This document shows, piece by piece, positions 13,101 through 19,343 of a stretch of DNA of 43,645 nt (position 1 is its first letter; every line of letters starts with the position of its first letter). Position numbers and translations under genes: made by a program. This DNA comes from a virus: IMG/VR virus record IMGVR_UViG_3300025704_000043, positions 1 to 43,645 of that record. The stretch is one strand, 5' to 3'. Under the pieces are notes generated by a model that was not told where the DNA came from, ran no database searches, and was given only the letters and a program-made list of their open reading frames with translations.

Positions 13101-13770
13101 TTATATTATAAATAGAGAAAGTGGAGTAATGCGTTTTTGGAATAATAATGCTTCAAAAATGGTTATTTTATCCAACGGAAACGTAGGTATCGGAACGACT
13201 AGTCCTGATGCTAAGCTACACGTAGAAGGTCCAATAAGTAGTAACGGGCTTATCGCTGATTTTAGTATAAACGGAGGTACTGGCTACGGTATGAATAACT
13301 TGAGGGTAGAAATTCCACAATATGGTTCTGGTATAAGAGTCTATTCACCAACTAGTTCAGGCACTGATAATTCAGCTATGTCGTTTATCCAAGAAACTAC
13401 AAGCGTAGGAGGTATTACTATAAATACTTCAAGCACAAGCTTTAATACAACCTCAGATTACAGGTTAAAAGAGAATAGAGAGGAAATATCAGACGCTATT
13501 GAAAGAGTAAAAGAATTAAGACCTGTAAAATTTAATTGGATTAAAGAGCCAGGTGAATCAAAAGTAGATGGATTTTACGCTCACGAGTTAGCAGAGGTTG
13601 TACCTGAAGCTGTTACTGGTGAAAAAGATGCTTTAGATTGGGAAGGAAATCCTAAATACCAAGCTATTGATCAAGCTAAAATAGTACCTTTACTAACAGC
13701 TGCTTTACAGCAAGCTATAAATAAAATAGAAGAACTAGAGTTAAGAATACAAACAATAGAAAACAATTAA
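10153..13770 (+). CDS. large tail appendage with S74 auto-cleaving chaperone domain (1205 aa)
   Basis: Nine copies of a G-N-V-G-I-G-T-T-S-P type repeat lie between about 10,795 and 13,215, each followed by a KL-V strand and separated by variable insertions, the pattern of a beta-rich fibre shaft. Residues 1101-1205 are a peptidase S74 (intramolecular chaperone) domain: SDYRLKENREEI, RPVKFNWIKEPG, GFYAHELAEVVPEAV, and a terminal coiled-coil helix (AALQQAINKIEELELRIQTI). In this family the domain guides trimer folding and is then released by cleavage between the Ser and Asp of SDYRLK, here Ser1101/Asp1102 at about 13,453. The N-terminus shares the TSGQ-LSSTGT module with appendage 1. Confidence 0.85.
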   Translation: MKFKNDIELQAGLEDLSGSTGTSGQVLSSTGTGTSWIAQDDITSAASKLVVIACKNTHTATILKGTPVYQTGTVGATDVIEVAPADALISLGYQPAVGLLQQDLAINGFGNVVITGELLNFTTDPIDGLTPVTGQKVFLKSGGGLTLTKPTGVTNGIQNLGLIGKVSGGSAGSITVSSIMRTNDVPNLTTGKIWVGDGNTVESTVVHLDEVNGRMGIGTSSPNAVLNVSGAGDFSGGTVVSGIDSQTDVGISIAKGSYVKSNDGNYLRNLIGQQSGGSIDIGQGGTGLISNINLKPGSSGNIDFFGSGSIDMRVASSGNVGIGTTSPSAKLHVTDGSGGDIAIGTNTTAVKYLNFGLNSDYSIQSNGGSYLRFHTEGSERIRIDSAGNVGIGTTAPSIVGGTAKMTINVGASPSPVSIVNGTTDGMYIRRYDTNGQYQIQTTVGTGNSGNLSLQTYGGNVGIGTTSPGYKLDVSGDARFTGDVTVSGGDITLGGTGRIQGIDTVSAGTDATSKTYVDNAIAGVPQGDITAVTAGTFLTGGGTSGSVTLNADASKLSHIVDSSNASVTAGWITVAEADTARRAGEIYVTDGESGDHSFIRIDWMRSYADSNFTVLNCGGHQNRIQGVRVLQETADPTYGPKYLQVKVTVTSNYYVIITAPGTIPNYSDFTAVTPVLEDTKTGYSVTGAQLENLQDSSVGTQEGITVGEELYVNGGGNSYFLGNVGIGLTSPTSGIHVNTSQSAARFISSQATGLEVQGGGNSQPIASFKDTAASEKVRISSTGNVGIGTTSPDTKLTLSYSANGGSEGLKLNSATRTTTEDNLSAIEVVGNTNYGTVFNVQMDGQIQVSPRGTEAMRIDSSGNVGIGTTSPNTALEVDGAISTTTSDYVQGSTGSRLLLETSGSGNTYSYIQAQNSGGASSAEDLALQLYGGNVGIGTASPTTVYSKVLQINASGNGSTLRLTDAGSGSAVGNGLELLQFGVDSYIINRESGVMRFWNNNASKMVILSNGNVGIGTTSPDAKLHVEGPISSNGLIADFSINGGTGYGMNNLRVEIPQYGSGIRVYSPTSSGTDNSAMSFIQETTSVGGITINTSSTSFNTTSDYRLKENREEISDAIERVKELRPVKFNWIKEPGESKVDGFYAHELAEVVPEAVTGEKDALDWEGNPKYQAIDQAKIVPLLTAALQQAINKIEELELRIQTIENN

Positions 13771-13782
13771 ACAATTATAAAA

Positions 13783-14148
13783 ATGGCAACAACTTACAAC
13801 TGGGATTGCAAAACAGTGGATGCTTATCCACAAGACGGAGAGTATGCTGACTTAGTGTACAACGTGCATTGGATAGTTACCGGTATATCAAGCGAATTAG
13901 ACCCTCAAGGTGTGGCTTACAGTGCAACCAACATTGGAACACAAACACTAGACACCAGTGAGGTAACAGATTTTATCCCATTTGAGGATTTAACAAACGA
14001 GCAAGTTGTTACTTGGACAAAAGGAGCGATGGGCGCAGAGCAAGTTGCTTCTATTGAAGCTAGCATTCAATCTCAGATTGACTCATTAATTACACCTACA
14101 ACAGTTACTTTAACTATTGGAGAACCAATACCACCGACTGAAGAGTAA
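13783..14148 (+). CDS. DUF7936-like virion accessory protein (121 aa)
   Basis: The protein has the signature TYNWDCKTVDAYPQDGEYAD-LVYNVHWIVTG near the N-terminus, followed by FIPFEDLTNEQVVTW and a final helix before a Thr/Pro-rich tail. I associate this with the DUF7936 family found beside tail-fibre genes in many marine phages; its function is unknown. The A/T leader AAACAATTATAAAA before ATGGCA resembles those of the capsid gene. It closes the appendage cluster; a hairpin follows. Confidence 0.7.
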   Translation: MATTYNWDCKTVDAYPQDGEYADLVYNVHWIVTGISSELDPQGVAYSATNIGTQTLDTSEVTDFIPFEDLTNEQVVTWTKGAMGAEQVASIEASIQSQIDSLITPTTVTLTIGEPIPPTEE

Positions 14149-14153
14149 TTTAC

Positions 14154-14193
14154 GCTTAAAATGTGTAATGATACTTTAAGCTCTGCTTTGCAG
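14154..14193 (+). terminator. hairpins between appendage operon and GroEL
   Basis: GCTTAAA (14154-14160) pairs with TTTAAGC (14175-14181) around a 14-nt loop, and a second hairpin CTGC-TTT-GCAG lies at 14183-14193. No clean U-tract follows, so this may be a weak terminator or processing site that isolates groEL from the appendage genes. Confidence 0.35.
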
Positions 14194-14228
14194 TATGCTT
14201 AATCAAATTAAATTAAATCAAATTAAAT

Positions 14229-15785
14229 ATGACTGATAAGATTGTCAAGAACTTAAGTTTTGGTGATGACGCTAAAACTAAGGTATTCGAAGGAATAAAC
14301 AAATTAACAAAAGCCGTTAGTTCTACACTAGGAGCTAGTGGCCAATGTGTAATTTTAGAAGACGGTAGCGGAAGACCGGTTATTACAAAAGATGGTGTAA
14401 CCGTTGCTGATTCAATAACATTACTAGACCCAGTAGAAAATATGGGTGCTACGCTTTTAAAGGAAGCTGCTAGAAAAACCGTTAAAGAAGCTGGAGACGG
14501 AACGACCACGGCTACGGTACTAGCGCACTCAATATTAAGTGAAGCTTACGAGGCTTCAAAACAGAATAATATCAGAGTTATAAAAGATGGTATTAACACT
14601 GGGGTTGAGAAGGTAATAAAGTATTTAGAAAGAAAAAGTATCAGCGTCAGTGGTGATATGCTAAAAGACATTGCTACTATTAGTTGTAACAACGAGAGAT
14701 ATTTAGGTGAGATCATAGGTGATGCCTTTGAAGCTGCTGGAGAAAACGGTGTTGTTATAATGGAACAAACAGATACTGAAGAAACTAGCTTTGAGTTAGT
14801 TGATGGTGTTCAGTATGACAAAGGTTTGACAAACTCACATTTTGTGACTAGTCAGGAAAAAAGAATAGCTGAATTAGAAAGACCAGTTGTATTGCTATTA
14901 GAATCACCAGTTGAGTCTGTTAGAAAGATACAATCAATATTGGAATATGTTATTCAAAATAACAAACCGTTATTAGTTATAGGTGATTTAGATCCACAAG
15001 TGATCTCTACATTAGCTATGAATAAGGTTAAAGGAAATATAAAAGTCAACGTGATCAATGCTCCGACATACGGAATAAACAAAAAAGATGTATTATCTGA
15101 TCTAGCTGTATTAACAGGCGCGACAGTAATAAACGAAGATCTTGGAGATGACTTAGACGTCATAAACCCAAGTTTATTAGGTACATGTATAAAGAGTGTT
15201 ACTGATGATTACGAAACTATACTACAAGTAGACAACGAAACAGAAGAAGTTAAAAGTCTGATAGAAGAGGTTAAAAACCAAATCAAAGAAGCAAAAGCTC
15301 CTGGAGATGTTATTAGATTAGAAAAAAGACTATCAAGGTTGTCTGCTAAAGTAGCTATAGTAAAAGTAGGTGCTAACTCAGAAGTAGAGTTAAAAGAAAA
15401 ATCTGACAGAGTTGAAGACGCTATATGTGCTACTAAAGCCGCTATTAAAGAAGGTATAGTATCAGGTGGTGGAATCGCATTGTTAGATGCATCTACAAAA
15501 GTTAAACCAAAGAATATTGGTGAAGAGATATTGCTAGAGGCCATTAAGGCGCCATTTAAGAAGATATTAAGTAATTCAGGTGTTGAATTTCAGGTGTCAG
15601 GAAAAGAAGGCGTAGGAATGGACGTAATAACAGGTAAGATGGTTAATATGATTAAGAAAGGAATTATTGATCCTTTGTTAGTTACAAAAAGCGCCTTGAA
15701 AAACGCTGCTTCCGTTGCAACAACTATATTATCAACTGATTGTGTAATTAATAACTTAAGAGTTGGAGATGAAAGCAATAGGTAA
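14229..15785 (+). CDS. groL: phage-encoded chaperonin GroEL (518 aa)
   Basis: A near full-length GroEL (cellular ones are about 545 aa). All ATPase motifs are present: TLGASGQ with ITKDGVTVAD (Asp55, equivalent to Asp52), AGDGTTTATVLA (Asp90, equivalent to Asp87), and VEDAICATKAAIKEGIVSGG (Asp397, equivalent to Asp398), plus C-terminal SALKNAASVATTILSTDCVI. The apical substrate- and GroES-binding segment differs: the usual Y-x-x-x-Y-F reads GLTNSHF. The Gly-Gly-Met tail is absent, so it ends DESNR. The tail overlaps groES. It presumably folds phage capsid or fibre proteins, alone or mixed with host rings (inference). Confidence 0.93.
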   Translation: MTDKIVKNLSFGDDAKTKVFEGINKLTKAVSSTLGASGQCVILEDGSGRPVITKDGVTVADSITLLDPVENMGATLLKEAARKTVKEAGDGTTTATVLAHSILSEAYEASKQNNIRVIKDGINTGVEKVIKYLERKSISVSGDMLKDIATISCNNERYLGEIIGDAFEAAGENGVVIMEQTDTEETSFELVDGVQYDKGLTNSHFVTSQEKRIAELERPVVLLLESPVESVRKIQSILEYVIQNNKPLLVIGDLDPQVISTLAMNKVKGNIKVNVINAPTYGINKKDVLSDLAVLTGATVINEDLGDDLDVINPSLLGTCIKSVTDDYETILQVDNETEEVKSLIEEVKNQIKEAKAPGDVIRLEKRLSRLSAKVAIVKVGANSEVELKEKSDRVEDAICATKAAIKEGIVSGGGIALLDASTKVKPKNIGEEILLEAIKAPFKKILSNSGVEFQVSGKEGVGMDVITGKMVNMIKKGIIDPLLVTKSALKNAASVATTILSTDCVINNLRVGDESNR

Positions 15786-16032
15786 TAATATTCTTATAGA
15801 TAAGATAAAAGAAGGGCCTGTATCTAAAACAGATGGAGGCTTACTTCTAACGCAGTCTCAGAGACAAGATGTTAGATATAAAAAAGCCAAAGTAATTAAC
15901 TGCGGTGATCAAGTAACTGGTGTTAAAGAAGGAGATTCTATTTTCTACGATAGACACGCTGGTCACAGGATAGAAATAGGTGATGATGTTTATTATGTTA
16001 TTAGATTTCAGGATGTTGTTATAGTTTTATGA
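15769..16032 (+). CDS. groS: phage-encoded co-chaperonin GroES (87 aa)
   Basis: The protein begins MKAIGNNILIDKIKEGPVSK. The mobile loop segment SKTDGGLLLTQSQ corresponds to SAGGIVLT of cellular GroES, with LLL in the place of the IVL triplet that inserts into GroEL. The GD-V-K-EGDSIFYDR, then VYYVIRFQDVVIVL strands match the GroES barrel end. It is slightly shorter than the usual 95-97 aa. The ATG at 15769 is inside the last codons of groL (17-nt overlap) and is preceded by AGTTGGAG; a TTG 6 nt upstream is less likely. Co-expression with groL is certain from the overlap. Confidence 0.9.
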   Translation: MKAIGNNILIDKIKEGPVSKTDGGLLLTQSQRQDVRYKKAKVINCGDQVTGVKEGDSIFYDRHAGHRIEIGDDVYYVIRFQDVVIVL

Positions 16033-16472
16033 GAATAACGCCTGGTGATATCAAAGATCTTAACATCTTTAAACATTATAGGATAGTAAGAAAATGGGCT
16101 TGTAAAAACAACGGTCTTAACGATGCTGATTTAGAGTTATTAATATATCTAGACTGCATGGACTTGTTCTCAAGAAAAGATTTTGAAACAGGTACGTATT
16201 CTTATAGTTGGAACAATAGAAGATGGAATAAGCTTTTACAAGAAGATTGGATTAAAGTATGGAGACCTAGAAATAGGACTACACAGAAATACAATATATA
16301 TAAAGTTTCTTTTAAGGGTAAGCAACTGATACTCAGGATGTATAAAATACTTTTAGGAGAAGAAGATATACCAACTAGTACTAGACGAAATAAAATAATG
16401 AAAGGTCAGTCATACATAGACAAAGTATTGATAACCTCTATTAACAATGTTAACAAAGATAAAGATAGATAA
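16029..16472 (+). CDS. putative winged-helix DNA-binding protein (147 aa)
   Basis: The pattern HYRIVRKWACKNNGLNDADL, a recognition-like YSWNNRRWNKLLQEDWIKVW and the wing-like RNRTTQKYNIYKVSFKGKQL resembles a MarR- or wHTH-type fold: helices, then a beta hairpin ending in 'Y-x-V/I-S-x-K-G-K'. The C-terminus is basic (STRRNKIMKG then DKVL). The start overlaps groES (ATGA), so it belongs to the chaperonin operon. It could be a late regulator. Support is by pattern only; no catalytic residues are present. Confidence 0.6.
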   Translation: MRITPGDIKDLNIFKHYRIVRKWACKNNGLNDADLELLIYLDCMDLFSRKDFETGTYSYSWNNRRWNKLLQEDWIKVWRPRNRTTQKYNIYKVSFKGKQLILRMYKILLGEEDIPTSTRRNKIMKGQSYIDKVLITSINNVNKDKDR

Positions 16473-16474
16473 CT

Positions 16475-16687
16475 ATGAACAATCAATTAATGATAGACCC
16501 GATGACGGGTATGCCAGTTCAGCAAAACGCTGCAATGCCTCCAGTACCTGGTAATGAACTAGGTTACACAAAACCTGTTTTCAATCCTCAAGCACAAGTT
16601 CAAGCTAATGGAGTGTTTGGAGATGTTCAACAGAAAGCAAATTCGGTGAGTCCATTGTTTAAGAAAAGTTGTGGATACAAAAAATAA
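16475..16687 (+). CDS. hypothetical Pro/Gln-rich protein (70 aa)
   Basis: A low-complexity protein with Met/Pro/Gln-rich sequence (MIDPMTGMPVQQNAAMPPVP) and a basic Cys-containing C-terminus (SPLFKKSCGYKK). It begins 2 nt after the winged-helix gene and ends 5 nt before the next, in a tight row of small genes. Disordered character is likely. Small proteins of this style ending in FKK-x-C are seen in marine phage virion regions, but no family is assigned. Confidence 0.6.
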   Translation: MNNQLMIDPMTGMPVQQNAAMPPVPGNELGYTKPVFNPQAQVQANGVFGDVQQKANSVSPLFKKSCGYKK

Positions 16688-16692
16688 AAGAT

Positions 16693-16890
16693 ATGAAAGG
16701 TAAAAACGGAATTGTAGGAGAAAATACTTTATGGGACGGACCATTGAGTCAAGCTGATAGACCACACGGTAAAGGATCTAGCTCTGGAAAAAACGGAATG
16801 AAGATAAAAGTAATGCAACCTTGTGGATGCGTTGGAGACTGCGGATGTGGTGAGTTAAAAGGACCAATCACTCAAAGAGCTAAGGGATAG
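16693..16890 (+). CDS. hypothetical Gly/Cys-rich small protein (65 aa)
   Basis: Starting at MKGKNGIVGENTLWDGPLSQ, the protein has a Lys/Gly/Ser-rich middle and a cluster CGCVGDCGCG (four Cys within 10 residues) followed by ELKGPITQRAKG. The Cys cluster could bind a metal. The in-frame ATG at 16669 overlaps the upstream gene, so 16693, 5 nt after that gene's stop, is preferred. No family is recognised. Confidence 0.6.
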   Translation: MKGKNGIVGENTLWDGPLSQADRPHGKGSSSGKNGMKIKVMQPCGCVGDCGCGELKGPITQRAKG

Positions 16891-16891
16891 T

Positions 16892-17173
16892 ATGGCTTAT
16901 ACTCAACCGGATAGTTCTCCATTTCTTAGGGTTAGAAAAACAACTAAAGGTAAAGGTAGAAACTTCTTATCAACAGAGGAAGGAGCAGGAATGACAGAGG
17001 CCGGAGTTAAGAAGTATAGAAAAGAAAACCCTGGTAGCAAATTAAAAACAGCTGTAACTGGAGATGTAAAACCTGGAAGTAAAGACGCTAAAAGAAGAAA
17101 ATCTTTCTGCGCTAGATCTAAGGGTTGGACAGGTGAAAGAGGTAAAGCTGCTCGTAAACGATGGAAATGCTAA
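16892..17173 (+). CDS. DUF6321-like basic protein (93 aa)
   Basis: Residues 28-93 carry the signature GAGMTEAGVKKYRKENPGSK, then LKTAVTGDVKPGSKDAKRRK, SFCARSKGW and KAARKRWKC. I recognise this as the DUF6321 family of very basic proteins found in marine phages. Function is unknown; the charge suggests DNA or RNA binding or packaging. It lies 1 nt after the Gly/Cys-rich gene, and its stop overlaps the next start (TAATG). Confidence 0.75.
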   Translation: MAYTQPDSSPFLRVRKTTKGKGRNFLSTEEGAGMTEAGVKKYRKENPGSKLKTAVTGDVKPGSKDAKRRKSFCARSKGWTGERGKAARKRWKC

Positions 17174-17490
17174 TGGGCTTCAAGATGAAGATGGGTAAAC
17201 TATCTATGGACAACACTCCGATATATCAAATCGACGAAGAAGAAGGTGTTATGGGTAGAGCCAATAAGAACGGTTCTATCACATTAAATAAAAACCTTAG
17301 TCCAATAGAGCAGGAAGATGTCATAAAACACGAGAAAGTGCACTTAGATCAAATGGAGAGAGGTGACTTAGGTTATGACGACAAGTATGTTTACTGGAAG
17401 GGAAAAAGAATGCCTAGATCTAAGATGGATGAAGGTAATAAAAGTCTTCCTTGGGAAAAAGAAGCATACAAGGCTAATAAACTTAAATAA
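17173..17490 (+). CDS. putative small zincin (HExxH) protein (105 aa)
   Basis: The segment DVIKHEKVHLDQMERGDLGY contains HEKVH (residues 53-57), the HExxH zinc-peptidase motif. A downstream Glu in LPWEKEAYKANK (Glu95/Glu97) could be the third ligand. This fits a gluzincin-like mini-metalloprotease, though the whole protein is only about 105 aa. The start at 17173 shares TAATG with the DUF6321-like gene; an upstream ATG at 17161 would overlap that gene more. Possible roles are prohead or host-protein processing or a lytic accessory (inference). Confidence 0.65.
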   Translation: MGFKMKMGKLSMDNTPIYQIDEEEGVMGRANKNGSITLNKNLSPIEQEDVIKHEKVHLDQMERGDLGYDDKYVYWKGKRMPRSKMDEGNKSLPWEKEAYKANKLK

Positions 17491-17549
17491 GCTTTATTTA
17501 TAAGGGTTTTTTTGTTATATTAGACATTATAAACTTAAATTTAAATAAA
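17491..17549 (+). promoter_or_regulatory. host-type promoter upstream of the secreted-protein gene
   Basis: After the zincin stop there is an A/T-rich weak hairpin and GGG followed by seven T, a possible terminator. The motif TTTG at 17511-17514 is followed after 21 nt by TAAATTTA at 17536-17543. This approximates the Bacteroidota sigma factor consensus (TTTG, then TAnnTTTG 17-23 nt on) with one mismatch (final A for G). The ATG lies 6 nt after the second box, closer than usual. Confidence 0.4.
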
Positions 17550-17909
17550 ATGAAAAACTTATTACTAGTACTAGCTTTAACGATCACATCTTTATCAAAT
17601 TCTCAAGTAAAAGAAATGGAAGGTTCTTGGGTTAGTGAAACATCGTCTTACGTTATGACGATTATAACAAACGAATCTAGACCGGTTAAAGTGTTTAACA
17701 CTAGCTTCTCAGAAAACAAAGTAATTGAAGAATACATTGTTAGTAGTGATAGCAAATCTTTTACCACTAAGTTGCATAATCCAGATAATAACTATTACGT
17801 AGATATAAAGTACGTTTTAAAAGACTCAAACACGTTGCTGTGTTATTATACGGGTGATTTAAATAAAACAGTCGTAGCTAAGAAGCTATCGCATTTTTAC
17901 ATGGAATAA
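17550..17909 (+). CDS. secreted protein with signal peptide (119 aa)
   Basis: MKNLLLVLALTITSLSNSQV is a clear signal peptide, with cleavage likely near the SNSQ. The mature part is about 100 aa, rich in beta strands (GSWVSETSSYVMTIITNESR, then VIEEYIVSSDSKSFTTKLHN, then KYVLKDSNTLLCYYTGDLNK), like a small lipocalin-type domain of Bacteroidota. It differs from all neighbours in being exported and in apparently having its own promoter, so it may be a host-derived cargo gene (moron) altering the cell envelope. Function is unknown. Confidence 0.7.
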   Translation: MKNLLLVLALTITSLSNSQVKEMEGSWVSETSSYVMTIITNESRPVKVFNTSFSENKVIEEYIVSSDSKSFTTKLHNPDNNYYVDIKYVLKDSNTLLCYYTGDLNKTVVAKKLSHFYME

Positions 17910-17934
17910 ATAAATAAATAAATAAACAATTATT

Positions 17935-18441
17935 ATGGCTTACAAGCAAAACCCTGGTCGTGGACCAATGATGAAAACAGGTAAAGGAGTTCCCTCTGCT
18001 TTATTACAAGAAGATCCAACAGATCCTGTTAAAAAGAAAACAGATGAAAAAAGTGGAAACAAACCTTCTTATCCTGGAGAAACCTGGAAACGTCCAGATT
18101 TTACAACTAAAAAAGGCTCTTATTCTAGATTTCAAGAAGCGGAGGCTATAGAGAAGGATTCTATATCAGCCTCTCGTCACGAGAGGGACGCTCTTGCATC
18201 AGGAAGACTACCTAAAGGTGCAAAACCATACCAGCCACGTGGAACTTATAAAGGGCATAAAGGCAAAAATTACAGCACAAATATTGATCCAAAAACCGGT
18301 GACACTACTTTTGGCTCTGGAAGAAGTGATCAAAGACTTACTGTACCTAGAAGAGAGTTAATGACAAGAGCCGCTAGAGGCACTCTGAAGGACTTATTGC
18401 TAGGTAGTTTTAAAGATGATGGATCTTTAAGAAATAAATAA
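17935..18441 (+). CDS. hypothetical basic, probably disordered protein (168 aa)
   Basis: A 168-aa basic, Gly/Pro/Lys-rich protein beginning MAYKQNPGRGPMMKTGKGVP and containing KPYQPRGTYKGHKGKNYSTN. It looks largely disordered except for a C-terminal helix (RRELMTRAARGTLKDLLLGS). The leader has four tandem AAAT repeats, then AAACAATTATT directly before ATGGCT, identical to that of the capsid gene. This suggests high expression as a late protein. No family is recognised. Confidence 0.65.
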   Translation: MAYKQNPGRGPMMKTGKGVPSALLQEDPTDPVKKKTDEKSGNKPSYPGETWKRPDFTTKKGSYSRFQEAEAIEKDSISASRHERDALASGRLPKGAKPYQPRGTYKGHKGKNYSTNIDPKTGDTTFGSGRSDQRLTVPRRELMTRAARGTLKDLLLGSFKDDGSLRNK

Positions 18442-18443
18442 CA

Positions 18444-18842
18444 GTGAAAAAAATATTCCAATGGCTTACAGGCGGCGTCATCAAAAACATAGGTGACGTC
18501 GTTGATAAGCTTACTACCACTGAAGAAGAAAAGCTTACAATAAAAAAGCAGATTCAAGAAATATTAGAGAAAGCTGATAACGATGCACAGACACAAGTTA
18601 CTGAGCGTTGGAAGGTTGATATGCAATCTGATAGCTGGTTAAGTAAAAACATTAGACCTGCTGTCTTAATATTCTTGACAGGTGTATTTACAATACTTTC
18701 CTTTTTTGATGGTAATTTTTATGGATTTCAAGTACAAGAACAATATGTACCAATATTTCAATCACTATTGATCACAGTGTATGGAGCTTACTTTGTAGGA
18801 AGGACTTGGGAAAAAAGTAAACAATCAGGTAATAATAAATAA
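18444..18842 (+). CDS. holin (3TM, gene-transfer-agent type) (132 aa)
   Basis: The protein starts at GTG (18444), 2 nt after the previous stop. The N-terminus is amphipathic (KKIFQWLTGGVIKNIGDVVD), followed by a charged coiled-coil segment and RPAVLIFLTGVFTILSFFDG (TM, about 71-90), then a second hydrophobic segment IFQSLLITVYGAYFVGRTWE (about 103-120). The W-L-S-K-N-I-R-P pattern before the first TM and 'Y-G-x-Y-F-x-G-R-T-W-E-K' after the second match holin families of phages and gene-transfer agents. Release of lysin through the inner membrane is the expected role; no endolysin is obvious in this window. Confidence 0.75.
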   Translation: MKKIFQWLTGGVIKNIGDVVDKLTTTEEEKLTIKKQIQEILEKADNDAQTQVTERWKVDMQSDSWLSKNIRPAVLIFLTGVFTILSFFDGNFYGFQVQEQYVPIFQSLLITVYGAYFVGRTWEKSKQSGNNK

Positions 18843-19112
18843 ATGAAAACAATTAAATTAAATCAAATGGAACACAAAATCACGGCAGAAGAATTAAAAT
18901 TAATTCAAGAGAACCAAAGAAAAATGACTCAAGCGTTATCTCAAGTAGGTGTGCTAGAAACTCAGAAACATGGTTTGATCGCTCAAATTCAAGAGTTCAA
19001 TAAAGAAGTAGAAGACAACAAAAAAGTCTTAGAAGAAAAATACGGAGCAATCAGTATTAATCTAGAAGATGGAAGCTTCGAAGAAATTAAGAAAGAACAA
19101 GTAGAAGCTTAG
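18843..19112 (+). CDS. hypothetical coiled-coil protein (89 aa)
   Basis: The gene starts immediately after the holin stop. Residues about 12-75 form a long coiled coil (ITAEELKLIQENQRKMTQAL, then LETQKHGLIAQIQEFNKEVE), ending in an acidic segment. A prefoldin- or spanin-like helical protein is conceivable, but there is no signal peptide or membrane anchor. Position next to holin and the later virion genes suggests a late role. Confidence 0.65.
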   Translation: MKTIKLNQMEHKITAEELKLIQENQRKMTQALSQVGVLETQKHGLIAQIQEFNKEVEDNKKVLEEKYGAISINLEDGSFEEIKKEQVEA

Positions 19113-19115
19113 TAT

Positions 19116-19343
19116 ATGTCGTCTATTATAAGAAAGATCAGTATAGGTTCTGACTACAAAAATGATGCGATGCATTATGCTGTTGGTCAGTCTGTCTATG
19201 GAGGTCACGAAATATCTCACATACTACACGATGAATCTAACAATTCTTATAGTATACATATAAAGAAAAACAACGAGGTACTGCCATGGAAGAAGTTTAA
19301 CTCTAATATGGCTATATCTGTTGAATATGACTTACAGTATTAA
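19116..19343 (+). CDS. hypothetical protein (75 aa)
   Basis: A 75-aa protein with a compact alpha/beta look: DYKNDAMHYAVGQSVYGGHE, then ISHILHDESNNSYSIHIKKN, then WKKFNSNMAISVEYDLQY. The pattern of alternating hydrophobic residues suggests an antiparallel sheet. It is tightly placed between the coiled-coil gene and the GroES-like gene (TAATG overlap with the latter). No family is recognised, although similar small proteins precede terminase genes in flavobacterial phages, as I recall. Confidence 0.6.
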   Translation: MSSIIRKISIGSDYKNDAMHYAVGQSVYGGHEISHILHDESNNSYSIHIKKNNEVLPWKKFNSNMAISVEYDLQY

